Assembly: GCF_025717535.1 (NCBI RefSeq)
Contig: NZ_JAJIRO010000003.1
Coordinates: 62,001-126,000, forward strand
DNA: 64,000 nucleotides
Reading direction: 5' to 3'
Source of the DNA: Paucibacter sp. Y2R2-4
Lineage (GTDB): Bacteria > Pseudomonadota > Gammaproteobacteria > Burkholderiales > Burkholderiaceae_C
The notes under the pieces are model-generated. The model was not told the DNA's origin. It searched no databases and was given only the letters and a program-made list of their open reading frames with translations. Shown piece by piece: positions 8,118-17,003 of the stretch (its first letter is position 1; every line of letters begins with the position of its first letter). A program made the translations under genes and the position numbers.

Positions 8118-9656
8118 TTATTGCCCTTGCTTGGCGCTGCTGTTGGCGGCGCCGGTCGAGGCCGCGGGCTGCGGCGGCAGGAAGACGGTGGGGCGCGGGA
8201 TCTTGCTGGCGCAGCTGGCGTCTTGCGGCAGGGCCTGCGCATCGCTCTTGGCGTCGATGAAGCGGAACAAGAGATCACGCATGCAGCCCAGACCCATCAC
8301 CCCGTGGCCGGCCTCGGGCACGACGATGTGTTGCACCCGCTGGGCTTGGGTGGCGCCCAGGGCTTTAGCGACGCGTTCGCCATGCCGAGGCGGAGTCACC
8401 GGATCGGCACCGCCGCTGAGCAGCAGCACCGGCGAAGGGGCCGGCGCCAGCTTGTAGAAGTCGGGGGCAATGGACGCACGTGGCCAGTTCTTGCAGGCCT
8501 GGGTGTAGAACTGCGCCTGGTCTTGGCCAAAGTCCGCGCCAGCGGCGTCTTTGCTGTCAGCCAAACGCGGCATATCTTCGGCGCAGACCACCGAGAAGTG
8601 CATGCCCTGGGCCAGCTTGCCGGCGCGGCCGCCGCCAAAGGCGCTGGACAGTCCGAGCAAGCCTTCAAAGCGGCCTTGGCTGGCGGCCGCAATGGCCGAG
8701 GGCAGGGCGGAGGCCAGCGGTGGAGCATAGAGCGGCAGACGAACCGCGCGCAGCAGCATCTCGCGGCTGAGCGTGAAGCTTTCCGGCAAGCCGGTCAGCG
8801 GATGCTGTACGCTGATTTTGCGCGGCAGGCTTTGCAAGAGACCGGCCCATTGCTGGCGCAGCTGTGGGAACTGCGAGGCGCAAGTGGGCTCTTTTTCGCA
8901 GGCCTTGAAGCTGGCTTCCAGCGCGGCTTGGCCGTCGGTGGAGAAGCTGGCCGGCAAGGCCATATCGGACGGCGCCACGCCGTCGATCACCGTGCGCCGC
9001 ACCTGGGCCGGGAACAGCCGCAGGTATTCCAGCGCGGCCCGCGTGCCGTAGGAGCCGCCGATCAGGTTCCAGGCCGGGGCGCCCAGCGCCACCCGCACGG
9101 CCTCGAAGTCCTGCATCGCGACGGTTGTGGAGAAGTAGCGCAGATCGCCATAGGGCAGTTTGCTCAGGTCTTGGCGGCAGCGCTCCAGGCGCTGGAACTG
9201 GGCGTTCGCGTCCAGCCCTTCGGCCATGGGCAGCTGCTCTTCGTCCGCGCATTGCAGCGGCGCGGACTTGCCGGTGCCGCGCTGGTCGATGAAGACCAGG
9301 TCGCGGCGATTGTTGAGCCGCGCCAGGCGGCTGATCATCGTCGGCGCGATGTTGATGGCGCTCTGGCCGGGCCCGCCGGCCAGCACCAGCACCGGGTCGG
9401 GCTGCTTGTTGCGCGCCATCGCCGGCACCACCACGAAGTGGATGTCGATCTGCGTGCCCTGCGCTTCGGCCGGATTCAAGGGCCGCTTGATGCTGCCGCA
9501 TTGCAGCTCATTGGCCACGCCCTCGATGCGGCAGGGCCGGGTCAACTCCGTGCTGCTGAGCGGGGCGGGCGCTGCGATGGCCGATGCGCCTAGCTGCGCC
9601 CCCGCCAAGGCGATGCCCGCTATGGCACCCAGCCGGGTCCGGTGTCGGTCTGACAT
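8118..9656 (-). CDS. Secreted alpha/beta hydrolase, TAP/prolyl aminopeptidase-like
   Basis: Predicted exported alpha/beta hydrolase related to tripeptidyl aminopeptidases. Start ATG 9654-9656 is chosen because GGAG lies 7 bases upstream and a signal peptide follows (IAGIALAGAQLGASAIAA). The protein has 512 residues. It shows an oxyanion region VLAGGPGQSA, nucleophile Ser in GGSYGTR, acid in LLSGGADPVTPP and His in EAGHGVMG, followed by the TAP-like C-terminal region. Cys residues in the mature part suggest a periplasmic disulfide-bonded enzyme. It heads the natAB operon; the functional link to an exporter is not obvious. The physiological substrate is unknown. Confidence 0.88.
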   Translation of the reverse strand: MSDRHRTRLGAIAGIALAGAQLGASAIAAPAPLSSTELTRPCRIEGVANELQCGSIKRPLNPAEAQGTQIDIHFVVVPAMARNKQPDPVLVLAGGPGQSAINIAPTMISRLARLNNRRDLVFIDQRGTGKSAPLQCADEEQLPMAEGLDANAQFQRLERCRQDLSKLPYGDLRYFSTTVAMQDFEAVRVALGAPAWNLIGGSYGTRAALEYLRLFPAQVRRTVIDGVAPSDMALPASFSTDGQAALEASFKACEKEPTCASQFPQLRQQWAGLLQSLPRKISVQHPLTGLPESFTLSREMLLRAVRLPLYAPPLASALPSAIAAASQGRFEGLLGLSSAFGGGRAGKLAQGMHFSVVCAEDMPRLADSKDAAGADFGQDQAQFYTQACKNWPRASIAPDFYKLAPAPSPVLLLSGGADPVTPPRHGERVAKALGATQAQRVQHIVVPEAGHGVMGLGCMRDLLFRFIDAKSDAQALPQDASCASKIPRPTVFLPPQPAASTGAANSSAKQGQ

Positions 9657-9806
9657 TGCAAGCTCCAGTCTTGTTGTTATGGACTGGGGCGGATTATGGG
9701 CAGCGCCATGCCACCTTTTGGAGAAAAAGCGGCGAGTGGCGGATTGCGCGGCTGAATGGTTGCTGGTGCAGCGTCGTTGGCTGCCAGTGCGCCCTTGCAA
9801 GCTCAG

Positions 9807-10265
9807 TCAGTCGGTGAAGCCTCGATCTCGGGCGAGCTCAGGGTTGGCGAACTGGGCCATGGCGGTTTTCATGAGGCGAAAGCCCAGGTGTTCATAAAAC
9901 GGCTCCTTGCCCGGGGCCGCATACAGCATCGCATGGGCGCCACCCGCGCGAGTTTGCAGGTCTTGCATGATGGCGCGGCCCAAGCCAAGACCTTGGACCT
10001 CGGGCGCCAGCGCCACGTCAAAGATCACCGTCCATGTCAGCCGGTCGCTCAAGGCCCGCCCAGCGCCGACGATCTGGCCCTCGCGATAGGCAAAGCAAGA
10101 CACGCTGCTGTTGCGAAAGCTCTGCTCCAAGAGCTTGGGGTCGCGGGTGCCCAGCGGCGCACGCTCAAACACATCGACCAGCGCGAGCCAATCCACCTCG
10201 TCCAGCTCATGCTTGAGCAAGACCTGACCCTCGCTAGGCGAGGGCTTGTCTGCCTCGGCCTTCAT
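9807..10265 (-). CDS. GNAT family N-acetyltransferase
   Basis: Small acetyl-CoA-dependent acyltransferase of 152 residues, read from ATG 10263-10265, which overlaps the upstream gene stop as ATGA. The acetyl-CoA binding motif is VALAPEVQGLGLGRAIMQDL, followed by AAPGKEPFYEHLGF, the usual end of the GNAT fold. It is co-transcribed with the second acetyltransferase at 10262. The acceptor substrate cannot be told from sequence. The frame runs further upstream, but that would place the start inside the neighbouring gene. Confidence 0.88.
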   Translation of the reverse strand: MKAEADKPSPSEGQVLLKHELDEVDWLALVDVFERAPLGTRDPKLLEQSFRNSSVSCFAYREGQIVGAGRALSDRLTWTVIFDVALAPEVQGLGLGRAIMQDLQTRAGGAHAMLYAAPGKEPFYEHLGFRLMKTAMAQFANPELARDRGFTD

Positions 10266-10885
10266 GCGCTTTGGCGCGCAGCCAGTTGCTGCAAGCGCTG
10301 TTTCACCTCGGGCCACTCGCTGTCGATGATGGCGAAGTAGACGGTGTCGCGCACCCGGCCAGTGTCGGTCTGCACATGGCGGCGGAAGATGCCTTCTTGC
10401 TGCGCGCCGATGCGGGCGATGGCGGCCCGCGATTTCTCGTTCAGAAAGTCGGTCTTCAACTCAACCCGGTGTGCCCCCAGCGTCTCAAAAGCATGAGTCA
10501 GCAAGAGCGTCTTGGCCTCGGTGTTGACGCAGCTGCGCTGCCAGGCTTTGGCGACCCAAGTCCAGCCGATTTCCAGCCGGCGGTCACGCAGCGAGATATT
10601 GCCGAAGCGGGTGCAGCCGATGATGGGGCCGTCTTTCTGATCCGGCCCCGCCAACACCAGGGCAAAAGGCAGGCTGCTGCCGCTCGCTTGCTCGGCCAGC
10701 GCTTGTTCCACATAAGCCCGCATATCGGCGGCACTGCGCACTTGATTCGGCACCCAGCGCCACAAGTCTGGGTCCAGGCCGACTTCGGTCAAACCCGGCA
10801 AATGCTCGAGTGATAGAGGTACCAGGCGCAGATGTGGGCCTTGAAGCGTGAGTGGGGTCACTTGCATGGGGATGATGGGCGTCAT
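10262..10885 (-). CDS. GNAT N-acetyltransferase, RimJ/RimL-like
   Basis: Acetyltransferase of the RimJ/RimL group (207 residues from ATG 10883-10885; ATG 10865-10867 is also possible). It begins LTLQGPHLRLVPLSLEHL and has the family segment LEIGWTWVAKAWQRSCVNTE. The later segment is GAHRVELKTDFLNEKSRAAI, with a long helix before the acetyl-CoA site. It is translationally coupled to the next acetyltransferase. Likely substrates are protein N-termini or small amines; which one is not visible. The start is uncertain because no clear ribosome-binding site is present. Confidence 0.86.
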   Translation of the reverse strand: MTPIIPMQVTPLTLQGPHLRLVPLSLEHLPGLTEVGLDPDLWRWVPNQVRSAADMRAYVEQALAEQASGSSLPFALVLAGPDQKDGPIIGCTRFGNISLRDRRLEIGWTWVAKAWQRSCVNTEAKTLLLTHAFETLGAHRVELKTDFLNEKSRAAIARIGAQQEGIFRRHVQTDTGRVRDTVYFAIIDSEWPEVKQRLQQLAARQSA

Positions 10886-10991
10886 GGTGTTTGCCAAAAT
10901 GTGAAGAGTGGAAATCTGATGTCTGGGCTGGTTCGCTTCGGTGGCCCGGCCCGCCGTCGTGCTCATGGTGCTCGGGTCGGCTCTTTCGAGC

Positions 10992-11398
10992 CGACTTCCC
11001 TCGCTGCTCTCTGCGCGGGTCAGCGGCGGCAAACTCGCTACGTTCGCGCTGCTCACTGCGCTCAAACAAGTGCCGCCAAGTCAGAAGTTGAAGCGCGCTG
11101 CGCGCGCCTGACCCGCTCCGCTGCGCGCTCGGCCGTGCACAAATCGCCGGTCGGCGGGCCGAGCCACCTGCGGACTGGGCGTTCATCCTCGTTGAGGACG
11201 CCAACCGTTTGCCATGCAAGCGCACTGCGGCCCGGGCAGTTGCTGGGCGATTTGTGAGGGGCCGAGCAGCGCAGCAGCTTGGGGCGCGCGCAGCGCGCTC
11301 CAACTTCTGACTTGGCGCAGCATGTTTGAACGAAACGAGCGCAGCGAGTGCAGTGAGTTCTGCGCCGGCCCCAAGCTGAGAGCAGCGCAGGGAAGTCG
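10992..11398. repeat. Large imperfect inverted repeat, non-coding
   Basis: The 589-base interval 10886-11474 has no convincing gene. It holds two arms of about 155 bases in opposite orientation: 10992-11148 and 11246-11398, around a 97-base centre. Matching anchors are CGACTTCCCT (10992) with its complement at 11389, CCAAGTCAGAAGTTG (11076-11090) with its complement at 11301-11315, and CACAAATCGCC (11138) with its complement at 11246. Between anchors the arms differ by small indels. The centre contains a smaller hairpin around 11175-11200. It may be a repeat family of this genome or a remnant of a non-autonomous element. No transposase or target duplication was found. Confidence 0.7.
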
Positions 11399-11474
11399 AC
11401 CCGCGAGGGGAGACCCCCGAGCCATGAGCCCGGCGGCTGCCCGGGCTGCAGTGCCTGCCCGATAAGCATGTTTC

Positions 11475-12098
11475 TCAAATCCCCAGATGCGCCATCCAAG
11501 CCGCCACATCTTGCTCGCTGGGCGTGCCGCTGGCCAGGGCGGTTTGAATACGGGCGCGCTCGGCGGCGCTGCGGTTTTGGCTCAGCTTGAACTTGCCTTC
11601 CCAGCGCTGCACATGCAGGCGAAAGCCGACGATGGCGCCCAACAACTTCTGCTGAAAGTCCGCAGGCAAGGCGCGCCATTGCGCGGCATAGCCGGGCTCG
11701 TGCTGGGCGATCAGGCGTTTCAACAAGGCGTCCTTGGCCTCGGGCTCTTGCACCAACTCCAAGCGGCCATACAGATGCACCGCGGCGTAGTTCCAGGTCG
11801 GCACATTCAGCGCGCTGTCGTAGTGGCTGGGCGACACATAGGCGCCGGGGCCATTGAAGACAGCGTGTACCTCCAGGCCCTTCTCATGCAAAGCCGCCAG
11901 CCAGGCCCAATGCGGGTTGGCGCGCGCCATATGGCCTTCGATCACCAGATCTTCACCTTCGATGACGGTTAGTGGCACATGGGTGCCAAAGCTCTGGCCC
12001 TGGGCGTCGGGGCCCAGCAGCAAGGCCAAGGGGTAGGCGGCCATCAAGCGCTTGGCCTGGGCCAATTCTTTCGAAACGAAATGAGCGGGTTGGTACAT
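11475..12098 (-). CDS. PaiB-like FMN-binding protein
   Basis: Member of the PaiB family, split-barrel flavin-binding proteins first described as negative regulators in Bacillus. ATG 12096-12098 gives 207 residues starting MYQPAHF, the typical family start. Conserved stretches are GTHVPLTVIEGEDLVIEGHM, VFNGPGAYVSPSHY and PTWNYAAVHLYG. Near the C-terminus is WEGKFKLSQNRSAAER, another family hallmark. It is divergent from a MocR-type PLP-dependent regulator, an arrangement often seen for this family. That neighbour probably controls it. A role in vitamin B6 or polyamine metabolism is inference. Confidence 0.9.
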   Translation of the reverse strand: MYQPAHFVSKELAQAKRLMAAYPLALLLGPDAQGQSFGTHVPLTVIEGEDLVIEGHMARANPHWAWLAALHEKGLEVHAVFNGPGAYVSPSHYDSALNVPTWNYAAVHLYGRLELVQEPEAKDALLKRLIAQHEPGYAAQWRALPADFQQKLLGAIVGFRLHVQRWEGKFKLSQNRSAAERARIQTALASGTPSEQDVAAWMAHLGI

Positions 12099-12169
12099 GT
12101 GGAGGGCGCTTTCGGTGGGCGAGGGCAATTGCCTGCTCGAAGCATAGGCCCGGCCTTGGTACGATGAAA

Positions 12170-12203
12170 GATCCAATTTTGATCAATTCAATGGATCCAA
12201 TTT
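12170..12203. promoter_or_regulatory. Direct-repeat operator candidate between paiB-like and mocR genes
   Basis: GATCCAATTT occurs twice, at 12170-12179 and 12194-12203, with TTGATCAA in between. Paired direct repeats spaced by two to three helical turns are typical operators of MocR/GabR-type regulators. The second copy overlaps the first codons of the regulator gene. The 24-base repeat spacing and the location in the divergent promoter region support autoregulation. Confidence 0.45.
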
Positions 12204-13819
12204 CAAACGCGCCGGCACATGCCCCATTGCCTTTTGACGCGACCGGCTTGCGCTTGGTGGCGGGCGGGGGCTTGAGCCAGCAGATTCATGCACAGCTCAA
12301 GGCCAAGATCTTGCAAGGCGAGTTGACGGCCGGCGCCCAGCTGCCAACCAGCCGTGATTTGGCGCGCGCACTCGGCGTCTCGCGCAACACGGTCGTGCGG
12401 GCCTATGAGCAACTGAGCAGCGAAGGCTGCTTGCTGACCCGACTGGGCGCGGGCTGCTTTGTGGCGGCGATCGAGGGCTTGCCGCAGGCGACCGCAGCTA
12501 AGTTGAGCGGGGCATCGCAGCGGCAACAGCCACCCGCCGCCAGCGAGCCCAGCACGCCGCTCTGGCAGCGCCTGCAGGACTACGAACCCACCCCGGTGGC
12601 GCCGCCCACACCGCGTGCCTTTCGCTATGGCCTGCCGGCGTTGGACCTGTTCCCGCATCCGCTGTGGTCGCGGCTGCAAGCGCGCTTCTGGCGCCGTCAG
12701 GCGCGCGGCATTCGGCAGGGCGCGCCTGAGCATGAACTTGCCAGCCTCAGCTACTCGGAAGCCGCCGGTCTGCCACGCCTGCGCGAGTTGATCGCTAGTT
12801 ACTTGAGCCACTCGCGCGGCCTGCCCTGCAGCGCCGAGCAGGTGATCGTCACCGCCGGTTCGCAACAGGCCATTGCCATGGCGGCGCTGGCCTTGCTGCA
12901 GCCGGGCGACCGGGTCGGCATGGAGTCGCCCGGCTATCGCGCTGCGGCAGCGGCCTTGGGTTTGAGTGGTGCCACCGTGCTGCCCGTGCCCGTGGACGAG
13001 CAAGGCCTGCGGGTCGGCGCGCTGGAGGCCTTGGGCCGTGCCGGCACTGCTCAGGCCCTCAAGCTGCTCTACATCACGCCCTCGCACCAATACCCGACCG
13101 GCGTCGCTATGCCTTTGCAGCGCCGGCTCGATTTGCTGGATTGGGCCGAGCGGCATCAGGCCTGGCTTCTGGAAGACGATTACGACGGCGAGTACAGCTT
13201 CAGCGGCCTGCCGCTGGCGCCTCTATCTGCGCTGGATGCCCGCGCGCAGCAGCGCACGCTCTACATCGGCAGCTTCTCCAAGCTCTTGTTTCCGGGCCTG
13301 CGCCTGGGCTATCTGGTGGCCCCCAAAGCCTGGGTGCCCAAGCTGGCGCGGCTGCGTTCGATGTTGGATCGGCAGTCGTCGATTGCCGATCAGGTGGTGA
13401 TGGCCGACTTCATGGCCGAGGGCCATTTCTTGCGCCATGTGCGGCGCATGCGGCGCGGTGCGCGGCAGCGGCGTGATGCCTTGATGCAGGCCTGGAGCCA
13501 GCTCTTGTTGCCACAGCTGCCGCCGGCTTGGGCGGCGCAGCTGAAGCTGCAGCCGGTGGATGCCGGGCTGCAGGCCTTTTTGCCGCTGCCCAGCCGCGCT
13601 ATGGAAGTGCAGCTGCACCGCGCTGCGCTGGCCGCCGGGATTGAGATCGGCAGCCTGGCCCAGGTGGGCGGGCTACCGGCGCACAGCGCCTTAGCCGGCT
13701 TGACGCTGGGCTTTGCCACCGTAGGCCCGGCGGAGATTCGCCGGGCCACCCAGGCCTTGGGGCGGGCGTGGCGGCCAGTGCTGCTGGCCGCCAACCCACC
13801 CGCTGAGATGGGGGATTAG
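12191..13819 (+). CDS. MocR/PdxR-family PLP-dependent transcription regulator
   Basis: Chimeric regulator with an N-terminal GntR winged helix (about 25-95, TSRDLARALGVSRNTVVRAY) fused to a class I aminotransferase-like domain (about 130-530). The PLP-lysine candidate is Lys364 in YIGSFSKLLFPGLRLGY. Upstream lie the Asn/Asp/Tyr cofactor region (YITPSHQYPTG) and EDDYDGEYSF. The length is 542 residues from ATG 12191; an in-frame ATG at 12164 is possible, and neither has a ribosome-binding site. It probably controls the divergent PaiB-like gene in response to PLP or an amino compound. Its stop overlaps that of the RND pump gene by 4 bases on the opposite strand. Confidence 0.92.
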   Translation: MDPISNAPAHAPLPFDATGLRLVAGGGLSQQIHAQLKAKILQGELTAGAQLPTSRDLARALGVSRNTVVRAYEQLSSEGCLLTRLGAGCFVAAIEGLPQATAAKLSGASQRQQPPAASEPSTPLWQRLQDYEPTPVAPPTPRAFRYGLPALDLFPHPLWSRLQARFWRRQARGIRQGAPEHELASLSYSEAAGLPRLRELIASYLSHSRGLPCSAEQVIVTAGSQQAIAMAALALLQPGDRVGMESPGYRAAAAALGLSGATVLPVPVDEQGLRVGALEALGRAGTAQALKLLYITPSHQYPTGVAMPLQRRLDLLDWAERHQAWLLEDDYDGEYSFSGLPLAPLSALDARAQQRTLYIGSFSKLLFPGLRLGYLVAPKAWVPKLARLRSMLDRQSSIADQVVMADFMAEGHFLRHVRRMRRGARQRRDALMQAWSQLLLPQLPPAWAAQLKLQPVDAGLQAFLPLPSRAMEVQLHRAALAAGIEIGSLAQVGGLPAHSALAGLTLGFATVGPAEIRRATQALGRAWRPVLLAANPPAEMGD

Positions 13820-16800
13820 AAGGCCTCCACCGCCTTGCCTTGCGCGCCCTCATCGGCAATCTGGCCGACCAGGCGCTCAATCGCAGGGCGACCGAACATC
13901 GCCACCAAGACCGGCGTCAAGAAGCTGTCCAGCAGCGTCGAGCTGATCAGGCCGCCGAAGATCACCACCGCCACCGGGTGCAAGATCTCGGTGCCGGGCC
14001 GCTCGGCTTCAAACAACAGCGGCGCCAGCGCCAGGGCCGCCACCAGCGCCGTCATCAAGACCGGCGTCAGCCGCTCCAGCGAACCGCGCAGCAGCATGGC
14101 CGTGCCAAAGCGCTGGCCCTCGAAGGCGCAGAGATTGACGTAGTGGCTGATCTTCAAAATGCCGTTGCGGGTGGAGATGCCGGCCAGGGTGATGAAGCCG
14201 ATCAGCGCCGCCACGCTCATCGGCTGGCCCGAGATCCACAGCGCCAAGACCGAGCCGACCAGGGCCAAAGGCACGTTCGCCATAATCAACAGGCTCAGCG
14301 CCATGCTTTGGTAGCGGCTGTACAGCAGCATCAAGACCAGGGCCGCCGAGGCAATGGACAAGAGCCCGATCAAACGACTGGCTTCTTCCTGCGCGGCGAA
14401 CTGCCCGCCCAGCTCGGTGAAGTAGCCCGGCGGCAAGGTCTGCGCGGCCAACACCTGGCGGATATCGGCCACCACCTCGGACAAAGGCCGCTCCGAAGCA
14501 TTGGCCGAGATCACGATGCGGCGCTTGCCCTCGTCGCGCAGGATCTGGTTCGGGCCATCGCTTTCTTCGATGCGCGCCAAGCTGGCTAAAGGCAGCGCGC
14601 CTGCCGGGGTCTGAATCATCAGCCCGGCCAGTGCTTCCGGCCCACGCGCCGACTCGGGCAGGCGCAAGACCAGGCCAAAGCTGCGCTTGCCCTCCACCAC
14701 CTGGGCCAACTGCTCACCGGCCACCAGGGTCTGCAATTGCTCCAGCAACTGAGCGGGGGCCAAGCCGTGGCGCTCGGCGGCAGCTGCGTCCACGCGCACC
14801 AGCAATTGCGGCGTTAGCACCTGCTTTTCGATTTCCAAGTCACCCAGGCCAGGGATGCCGGCCAGCGCCGCGCGCAGGCGTTCGGCCTCGGCGCGCAAGA
14901 GGTCCAGGTCCTCGCCATAGAGCTTCAGCGCGATCTGGCTGCGCACGCCCGAGAGCATGTGGTCGATGCGGTGGCTGATCGGCTGACCGATGCTGACCGA
15001 GGCCGGCAAGGGCGCCAAACGCGCGCGCATATCGGCGTACACCGCCTCATTGCTGCGCTGGCTGGGCCGCATCTTCAGGTCCAACTCGGAGGTGTGCACG
15101 CCCTCGGCATGCTCGTCCAACTCGGCCCGGCCCGAGCGGCGCCCCACATGCGCCACCTCCGGCACCTCGGCCAGCGCCAGTTCGGCCTGCTTGGCGATGC
15201 GCACCGATTCCTCCAGCGTGGTGCCGGGGTTCAGGCGCAAGCCGACCAGCACCGCGCCCTCATTGAAGGGCGGCAAAAAAGTGCGGGCAAAGAAGGGCAC
15301 GCTGGCCGCGGCCAGCAGCACCGCCAGCCCGGCCACGCCCAGCATCAAACGGCCATGGCCCAAGGCCCAGCTCAGCGCGCGCTCGTAGTGGCGCTTGATC
15401 CAGCGTACCGCGCTGGGCTCGGCATGGTCCAGGCTCTTCATCTGCGGCAGCAGGTAGAAGGCCAGCACCGGCGTCAGCGTCACGCTGACCAACATCGAGG
15501 CCAAGATGGCGACGATATAGGCCAGGCCCAGCGGCATGAAGAGTCTCCCCTCAATGCCGGGCAAGAAGAACAGCGGCAGGAATACCAGCACGATGATCAG
15601 CGTCGCTAACACGATGGCCGAGCGCACCTCCAGCGTCGCTTTCAGGATCAGCGGCAGTGCTGGCTGTGGCCGCGCCAACTGGCGGTTCTCCTTCAAGCGG
15701 CGCAAGGTGTTTTCCACCCCCACCACCGCGTCGTCCACCAGCTCGCCCAGCGCAATCGCCAGGCCGCCCAGCGTCATGGTGTTGATGGACAAGCCGAAGT
15801 AACGCAGCACCAGCACGGTGATCAAGAGCGAGACCGGAATCGCGGCCAGCGAGATCAGCGTGGTGCGCGCATTCGCCAAGAAGAAGTACAGCACCACCGC
15901 CACGATGACGGCCGCGCTGATCAGCTTGCCCTGCAGCGTGCCGATCGAGGCTTCGATAAAGCTGGCCTGGCGAAAGCTCACTTGCGGCGCCGAGATGCCG
16001 GCGGGTAAGCCCGGCTTCATTTCTTCCAGCGCGCGCTCGATCTGCTTCGTCAGTGCCACCGTGTCGGCGCCGGGCTGTTTTTGCACGCCCAGAATCACCG
16101 CCGGCCGGCCGCCGAAGCCGGCGTCGCCGCGTTTCAGGGCCGGTGCAAAGCCGACCTGGGCGACTTGCTCGAGCAGAATCGCCCGGCCGTTGGCATAAGC
16201 CACCGGCAGGCGCTGCAGGTCTTGCAGCCGGCCTTGGGCGCCGCCATCGCGACCGATGTGGCGGATCAGCACCTCGCGGCCGCCCAGCTCCACATAGCTA
16301 CCCGAGCTATTGCCTGAGAAGCCGCGCAGGGCTGTCGTTAGCGCATCCAGCGACACGCCCAGCGCCGCCATGCGCGCGGCATCCGGCTGCACCTGGTACT
16401 GGCGCAGCTCGCCGCCGATGGGGATCACCTGGGCCACGCCGGGCAGGCCCAGCAGACGCGGGCGCAGCACGAAGTCGGCGTATTCGCGGGTGGCGAATTC
16501 CGGCTTGATCGCGTCAGTGGTCCCGGGGGATGAGGGTTTGGATTCGTAGGGAATCGCGATCAGCATGATCTCGCCCATGATGGAGCTCACCGGCCCCATG
16601 CCGGCGTGGCTGATGCCGGCCGGCAGCTGCTCGCGCACGCTGCCCAGTCGCTCCGACACCATCTGGCGGGCGCGGTAGATCTCGGTGTCCCAGCCAAAGC
16701 TGATGTAGACAAAGGCCAAGCCCACCGAAGAAACCGAACGCACCGACTCCACCCCGGGCAGGCCGCCCATGGCCGCCTCCAGCGGCAAGGTGATGCGCTG

Positions 16801-16986
16801 CTCCACCTCCTCGGGGGCCATGCCGCCGGCCTCGATCTGCAGCGTCACCTGCGGCCGATTCAGGTCGGGGAACACATCCACCGGCGTGCGCTGCAGAACC
16901 AAAATGCCCAAGCCCATCAGGGCCAAGGCCGCCACCAGCACCATCAGGCGCTTGTGCAAAGAGAAATTCAAAAGCCAAGCAAACAT
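13816..16986 (-). CDS. Heavy-metal efflux RND pump (CzcA/CusA family)
   Basis: Inner-membrane proton-driven metal exporter of the HME-RND family. It has 1056 residues with the usual 12 membrane helices and two large periplasmic loops. The start is MFAWLLNFSLHKRLMV, and TPVDVFPDLNRPQVTLQIEA is the family hallmark. The fourth-helix motif is GELVDDAVVGVEN, carrying two Asp and a Glu. Classical CzcA has the DFG-x3-DGAVV-x-VEN pattern, so the metal is not certain to be Co/Zn/Cd. It is the last gene of the operon CzcI-like, channel, adaptor, pump. Family firm; substrate open. Confidence 0.93.
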   Translation of the reverse strand: MFAWLLNFSLHKRLMVLVAALALMGLGILVLQRTPVDVFPDLNRPQVTLQIEAGGMAPEEVEQRITLPLEAAMGGLPGVESVRSVSSVGLAFVYISFGWDTEIYRARQMVSERLGSVREQLPAGISHAGMGPVSSIMGEIMLIAIPYESKPSSPGTTDAIKPEFATREYADFVLRPRLLGLPGVAQVIPIGGELRQYQVQPDAARMAALGVSLDALTTALRGFSGNSSGSYVELGGREVLIRHIGRDGGAQGRLQDLQRLPVAYANGRAILLEQVAQVGFAPALKRGDAGFGGRPAVILGVQKQPGADTVALTKQIERALEEMKPGLPAGISAPQVSFRQASFIEASIGTLQGKLISAAVIVAVVLYFFLANARTTLISLAAIPVSLLITVLVLRYFGLSINTMTLGGLAIALGELVDDAVVGVENTLRRLKENRQLARPQPALPLILKATLEVRSAIVLATLIIVLVFLPLFFLPGIEGRLFMPLGLAYIVAILASMLVSVTLTPVLAFYLLPQMKSLDHAEPSAVRWIKRHYERALSWALGHGRLMLGVAGLAVLLAAASVPFFARTFLPPFNEGAVLVGLRLNPGTTLEESVRIAKQAELALAEVPEVAHVGRRSGRAELDEHAEGVHTSELDLKMRPSQRSNEAVYADMRARLAPLPASVSIGQPISHRIDHMLSGVRSQIALKLYGEDLDLLRAEAERLRAALAGIPGLGDLEIEKQVLTPQLLVRVDAAAAERHGLAPAQLLEQLQTLVAGEQLAQVVEGKRSFGLVLRLPESARGPEALAGLMIQTPAGALPLASLARIEESDGPNQILRDEGKRRIVISANASERPLSEVVADIRQVLAAQTLPPGYFTELGGQFAAQEEASRLIGLLSIASAALVLMLLYSRYQSMALSLLIMANVPLALVGSVLALWISGQPMSVAALIGFITLAGISTRNGILKISHYVNLCAFEGQRFGTAMLLRGSLERLTPVLMTALVAALALAPLLFEAERPGTEILHPVAVVIFGGLISSTLLDSFLTPVLVAMFGRPAIERLVGQIADEGAQGKAVEAF

Positions 16987-17003
16987 CGTCCTGACTCCTG
17001 GTT

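Noticed and set aside
8121-9593. A 490-codon open frame on the plus strand
   Set aside because: It is antisense to the TAP-like hydrolase, which has a signal peptide and a catalytic triad.
8118-9656. A PipR-type pairing of the TAP-like aminopeptidase with the LuxR gene
   Set aside because: In PipR-type loci the peptidase gene is adjacent. Here it is almost 5 kb away and belongs to the natAB operon.
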